NCBI GenBank assembly: GCA_028713395.1
Contig: JAQTOJ010000085.1
Span: 1-7,679 of the forward strand
DNA length: 7,679 nucleotides
Source: Dehalococcoidales bacterium
Lineage (GTDB): Bacteria; Chloroflexota; Dehalococcoidia; Dehalococcoidales; Fen-1064
Direction: 5' to 3'
Both the position numbers and the translations under genes were made by a program. How positions within the stretch are numbered: position 1 is the stretch's first letter; each line of letters opens with the position of its first letter. A model generated the notes under the pieces. The model was not told the origin of the DNA. It made no database searches and saw only the letters and a list, made by a program, of their open reading frames with translations. Positions 5,961 to 7,679 of the stretch are shown here, in pieces.

Positions 5961-5987
5961 TTGACATCCTTGTATACAAGGTATAAC
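5961..5987 (+). promoter_or_regulatory. Promoter of the zinc-ribbon membrane protein gene
   Basis: A perfect -35 box TTGACA (5961-5966) and TATAAC (5982-5987) are separated by 15 bases, shorter than the ideal 17. Transcription would start near 5994, giving a leader of about 58 bases before the ATG at 6052. The spacer is almost wholly filled by the palindrome at 5968-5981, which suggests regulation at this site. Confidence 0.6.
5968..5981. promoter_or_regulatory. Operator-like 14-bp palindrome CCTTGTATACAAGG
   Basis: This is a perfect palindrome lying exactly between the -35 and -10 boxes, where a bound dimeric repressor would block RNA polymerase. The TTGTATACAA core recalls half-sites used by some GntR-type regulators, but that is a loose resemblance. 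No regulator gene is present in the window. Confidence 0.5.
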
Positions 5988-6051
5988 GTTGGGGGGAACA
6001 ATCAAGAGGCATAAATACAAAATTCAGGTTTACTGTTAAGGAAGATGGCTT

Positions 6052-6621
6052 ATGGTCGCTAGAAGAAGACCCGATACCGGTTCACAAATCAACAATGTCT
6101 GCCCTAAGTGTGGTAAAAATCTGGTTCTCAGTCAGCCCGATGGCACCCCGCTGCTTGACGGCTATGTTCATATGGAATGTGCATCCTGTGGTGATAAAAC
6201 CAGATATACGGTCATAAAGCCGTCCGTAACTAATGCACCGGTACCACAAAAGACATTCCTTAAATTCTACCTCCCCATTATCATCATCGTCGTTTGCTTT
6301 AGTTTGGCTATTGCCAACGTGAGGGGTTGGATTTCACTGCCTAATTTATTGTCTCCTGGTAGCGGCGGTGGCAATATCGTTGGATCATGGGTGTCTGGCG
6401 ATACTACCTTAACATTCAACTCCAATGGCGCTTATACCATGACTCTGGGAGGTCAAATATTTGATACCGGCACATATACGACCAACGGCGGTCAAATGAC
6501 CATGACGTCTCGCGCTGGTCGTTCATCGACTGCTAGCTACCGCATGTCCGGCAACACACTAACGGGATTTCACGATGGCAGAAGCTCAAATCTTACAACC
6601 TATACAAGAATAAGTAATTGA
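6052..6621 (+). CDS. Zinc-ribbon, single-span membrane protein with lipocalin-like C-terminal domain, 189 aa
   Basis: I know no named function. Three parts can be read. Residues 17-46 form a zinc ribbon with two cysteine pairs, CPKC (17-20) and CASC (43-46). Residues about 70-89 (FLKFYLPIIIIVVCFSLAIA) are one membrane span. After a glycine-rich linker, residues 107-187 contain IVGSWVSGDTTLTFNSNG, GTYTTNGGQMTMTS and MSGNTLTGF, the repeating strand pattern of small lipocalin-like or DUF5640-type beta domains. Basic residues before the span (RRR, K67, K71) predict the zinc ribbon inside the cell and the beta domain outside. AAGGAAG lies about 7 bases before the ATG at 6052; the nearby ATG at 6045 stops after five codons. 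It is a single-gene unit with its own promoter and palindrome. A sensing or envelope role is possible but not shown. Confidence 0.85.
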   Translation: MVARRRPDTGSQINNVCPKCGKNLVLSQPDGTPLLDGYVHMECASCGDKTRYTVIKPSVTNAPVPQKTFLKFYLPIIIIVVCFSLAIANVRGWISLPNLLSPGSGGGNIVGSWVSGDTTLTFNSNGAYTMTLGGQIFDTGTYTTNGGQMTMTSRAGRSSTASYRMSGNTLTGFHDGRSSNLTTYTRISN

Positions 6622-6668
6622 GAGCATTTAAGACGGATGATAATCGAGAAGAACTAATGAGTCTATTT

Positions 6669-7412
6669 TTATAAATACGCCGACCAACAGGGTTTATCAA
6701 CCCCCATCTTTTGAAATCCGGTTCTTTCATATAATCTGATCGCCACTGGATTGACCGCCCAGAGATAAAGCACGTTCCCCGAGACTGTTCGATGATAATT
6801 TACCAGATAGCCAATGAGCTGGGCAGCCAGACCTTGTCCCCGAAAGTCTTTGTGTGTATACACGTCATCCACTCGTGAATAGCCGTCCATCAAACGGATT
6901 GAAGCTATTGCTAAACATCGGTTATCCTGAAACAACCCCAATAAACGGTAAGCCGGATCAGGTAAAGACTTTCTAATGACATTAAGGCTCCAATCTCCGG
7001 CGTCTTCTGTGTGAATTAGTTCCACATCATCGTCCGTGACCCGTGTTATTCTCCTTACTAATGTCGAGATAATGCTTTCCACTTTCTCTTTGGGAAAAAC
7101 AAAAAAGACCGATGGTTCTATCTTGATGACAAACCCGGCAGATTCAAGGTAAGGTTTCAGTATACCAAGCTCATTATCAAGAAAAGACATGTAAATCCGG
7201 GGAGGTATCTTCAACTGCCGATAAAATCTGGTTATATCTTGAATCGCCGATTCTATGTCAGTATCAAGCCGCAGAATCTGGGCGTGGTTACTATCGTGTG
7301 ATTGCGGATTATCCGGATTATAGTAAATTACCCCATATCTTTTTTCTATCACGTTCGAAAATGACCCGTAAAAAGAACGCTCCAGAGAAAGTAGTTTCTC
7401 AATATCCACCAT
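6669..7412 (-). CDS. GNAT-family N-acetyltransferase with an extra N-terminal domain, 247 aa
   Basis: GNAT enzymes transfer an acetyl group from acetyl-CoA to an amine on a small molecule or protein. The catalytic fold is in the C-terminal half. VDDVYTHKDFRGQGLAAQL (181-199) carries the R-G-Q-G-L-A acetyl-CoA pyrophosphate loop, and NPVAIRLYERTGF (221-233) is the usual last-helix motif. Residues 1-120 resemble the N-terminal partner domain seen in about 250-residue GNAT proteins, with DSNHA (40-44), FYRQLKIPPRIYMS and LESAGF. The acceptor is unknown. The gene converges on the zinc-ribbon gene, leaving a 47-base gap without a clear terminator. GGAG at 7420-7417 is only 4 bases before the ATG at 7412 but 7 bases before the GTG that follows it, so the true start may be GTG at 7409. 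I see no strong promoter upstream. Confidence 0.85.
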   Translation of the reverse strand: MVDIEKLLSLERSFYGSFSNVIEKRYGVIYYNPDNPQSHDSNHAQILRLDTDIESAIQDITRFYRQLKIPPRIYMSFLDNELGILKPYLESAGFVIKIEPSVFFVFPKEKVESIISTLVRRITRVTDDDVELIHTEDAGDWSLNVIRKSLPDPAYRLLGLFQDNRCLAIASIRLMDGYSRVDDVYTHKDFRGQGLAAQLIGYLVNYHRTVSGNVLYLWAVNPVAIRLYERTGFQKMGVDKPCWSAYL

Positions 7413-7508
7413 GATTCTCCAGCTAAATAATAGTTTCCCCTTGCGTGAGGGTTACAACCAAGCAATCTCCCGGTGATTACGGAATTTCTGCCACTATAAG
7501 AAATGTAG

Positions 7509-7536
7509 ATCGCCACGTCCTTTCAGTCCTCGCGAT
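7509..7536. repeat. Dispersed 'GATCGCCACG...CCTCGCGATGG' element
   Basis: Short arms ATCGC (7509-7513) and GCGAT (7532-7536) flank CACGTCCTTTCAGTCCTC. The form resembles the GATTGCCACG...CTCGCAATG gene-gap repeats I recall from Chloroflexota genomes. It lies in the 172-base gap between the GNAT start and the next gene's stop. Confidence 0.45.
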
Positions 7537-7555
7537 GGAGACATAAGGTCAGTCC

Positions 7556-7575
7556 ATTCTCGCCCAGACGGGAAT
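7556..7575. repeat. Dispersed ATTCTCG/CGGGAAT hairpin
   Basis: Seven-base arms (7556-7562 and 7569-7575), with one wobble mismatch and a 6-base loop, are followed by CCAGG. This is the common CATTCCCG...CGGGAATCCAGG palindrome type, related to the element at 672-692. It starts 10 bases beyond the stop codon at 7585, so it sits at the 3' end of that gene. Confidence 0.5.
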
Positions 7576-7584
7576 CCAGGGGTA

Positions 7585-7679
7585 TTAGTCCCCCAGTTTT
7601 CCTAAGTTCTCCAAACTCTCTTTAGCTTTCTCACGCGGTCTGACCTCAATACAATAATCCAATACATTATGATTTTTCA
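7585..7679 (-). CDS. C-terminal fragment of an unidentified protein (cut by window edge)
   Basis: On the minus strand one frame is open from the window edge to a TAA at 7587-7585 and encodes 30 residues. They include LDYCIEVRPREK followed by AKESLENLGKLGD. The charged, helix-like ending looks like a genuine protein C-terminus, and the strand agrees with the neighbouring gene. The stop lies just before repeat elements, as expected of a gene end. The fragment is too short for a family call, and an open frame of this length could also arise by chance. Confidence 0.45.
   Translation of the reverse strand, partial: KNHNVLDYCIEVRPREKAKESLENLGKLGD

Larger units (their letters stand above)
5498..6051. 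other. Divergent intergenic region with several palindromic repeats
   Basis: These 554 bases separate the minus-strand Sir2 operon from the plus-strand gene at 6052. The short frames here show low-complexity repeat translations and no ribosome sites, so I see no gene. The region contains a candidate promoter for the Sir2 operon (about 5686-5714), four separate palindromic elements (5526-5618, 5741-5795, 5821-5846, 5857-5876), and the promoter with operator-like palindrome for the plus-strand gene (5961-5987). Confidence 0.7.

Noticed and set aside
6622..6668. Bidirectional terminator between the converging genes
   Set aside because: The gap is only 47 bases and contains A/T-rich sequence but no GC-rich stem.
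7427..7460. Promoter TTGTAA-N19-TATTAT for the GNAT gene
   Set aside because: The spacer is too long and the start would fall on the ribosome site, leaving almost no leader.

Overview
The window looks like chromosomal DNA from a free-living, probably anaerobic bacterium. Four things fit Chloroflexota, perhaps the Dehalococcoidia: the balanced base composition, the acyl-CoA enzymes (a 3-hydroxyacyl-CoA dehydrogenase and a double-domain family III CoA-transferase), bacterial promoters and Shine-Dalgarno sites, and gene gaps filled with small dispersed palindromes. That assignment is an inference from style; no marker gene is present.

Layout. At the left edge (1-340, minus) is the N-terminal part of a 3-hydroxyacyl-CoA dehydrogenase, with its own sigma70-type promoter and a strong ribosome binding site. 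Next comes a gene-free stretch (341-958) holding at least five different hairpin elements. From 5497 down to 959 runs a tightly packed three-gene unit on the minus strand: a Sir2 NAD-dependent deacylase, a polytopic family 3 membrane acyltransferase, and an 835-residue protein of two CaiB/BaiF CoA-transferase domains. The Sir2 stop codon directly abuts the ribosome binding site of the acyltransferase, and the acyltransferase stop overlaps the CoA-transferase start (TGATG), so co-translation is very likely. A second repeat-rich gap (5498-6051) separates this operon from a plus-strand gene (6052-6621) for a zinc-ribbon, single-membrane-span protein with a lipocalin-like outer domain. Its promoter carries a perfect 14-bp palindrome between the -35 and -10 boxes. 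A convergent minus-strand gene (6669-7412) encodes a two-part GNAT acetyltransferase. The right edge has a third repeat-bearing gap and the last codons of one more minus-strand gene.

How the genes fit together. The dehydrogenase and the CoA-transferase both act on CoA thioesters and suggest a fatty-, aromatic- or carboxylic-acid degradation setting. Sir2 enzymes commonly reverse lysine acylation of acyl-CoA enzymes, so linking one to a CoA-transferase is plausible, but the substrate cannot be read from the sequence. The most notable observations are the asymmetric active sites of the fused CoA-transferase (Asp603 in the second half, His181 at the matching place in the first), the operator-like palindrome at 5968-5981, and the dispersed repeat families, one of which occurs twice (about 605-658 and 5741-5795). 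I see no phage, insertion sequence, CRISPR, tRNA or rRNA.
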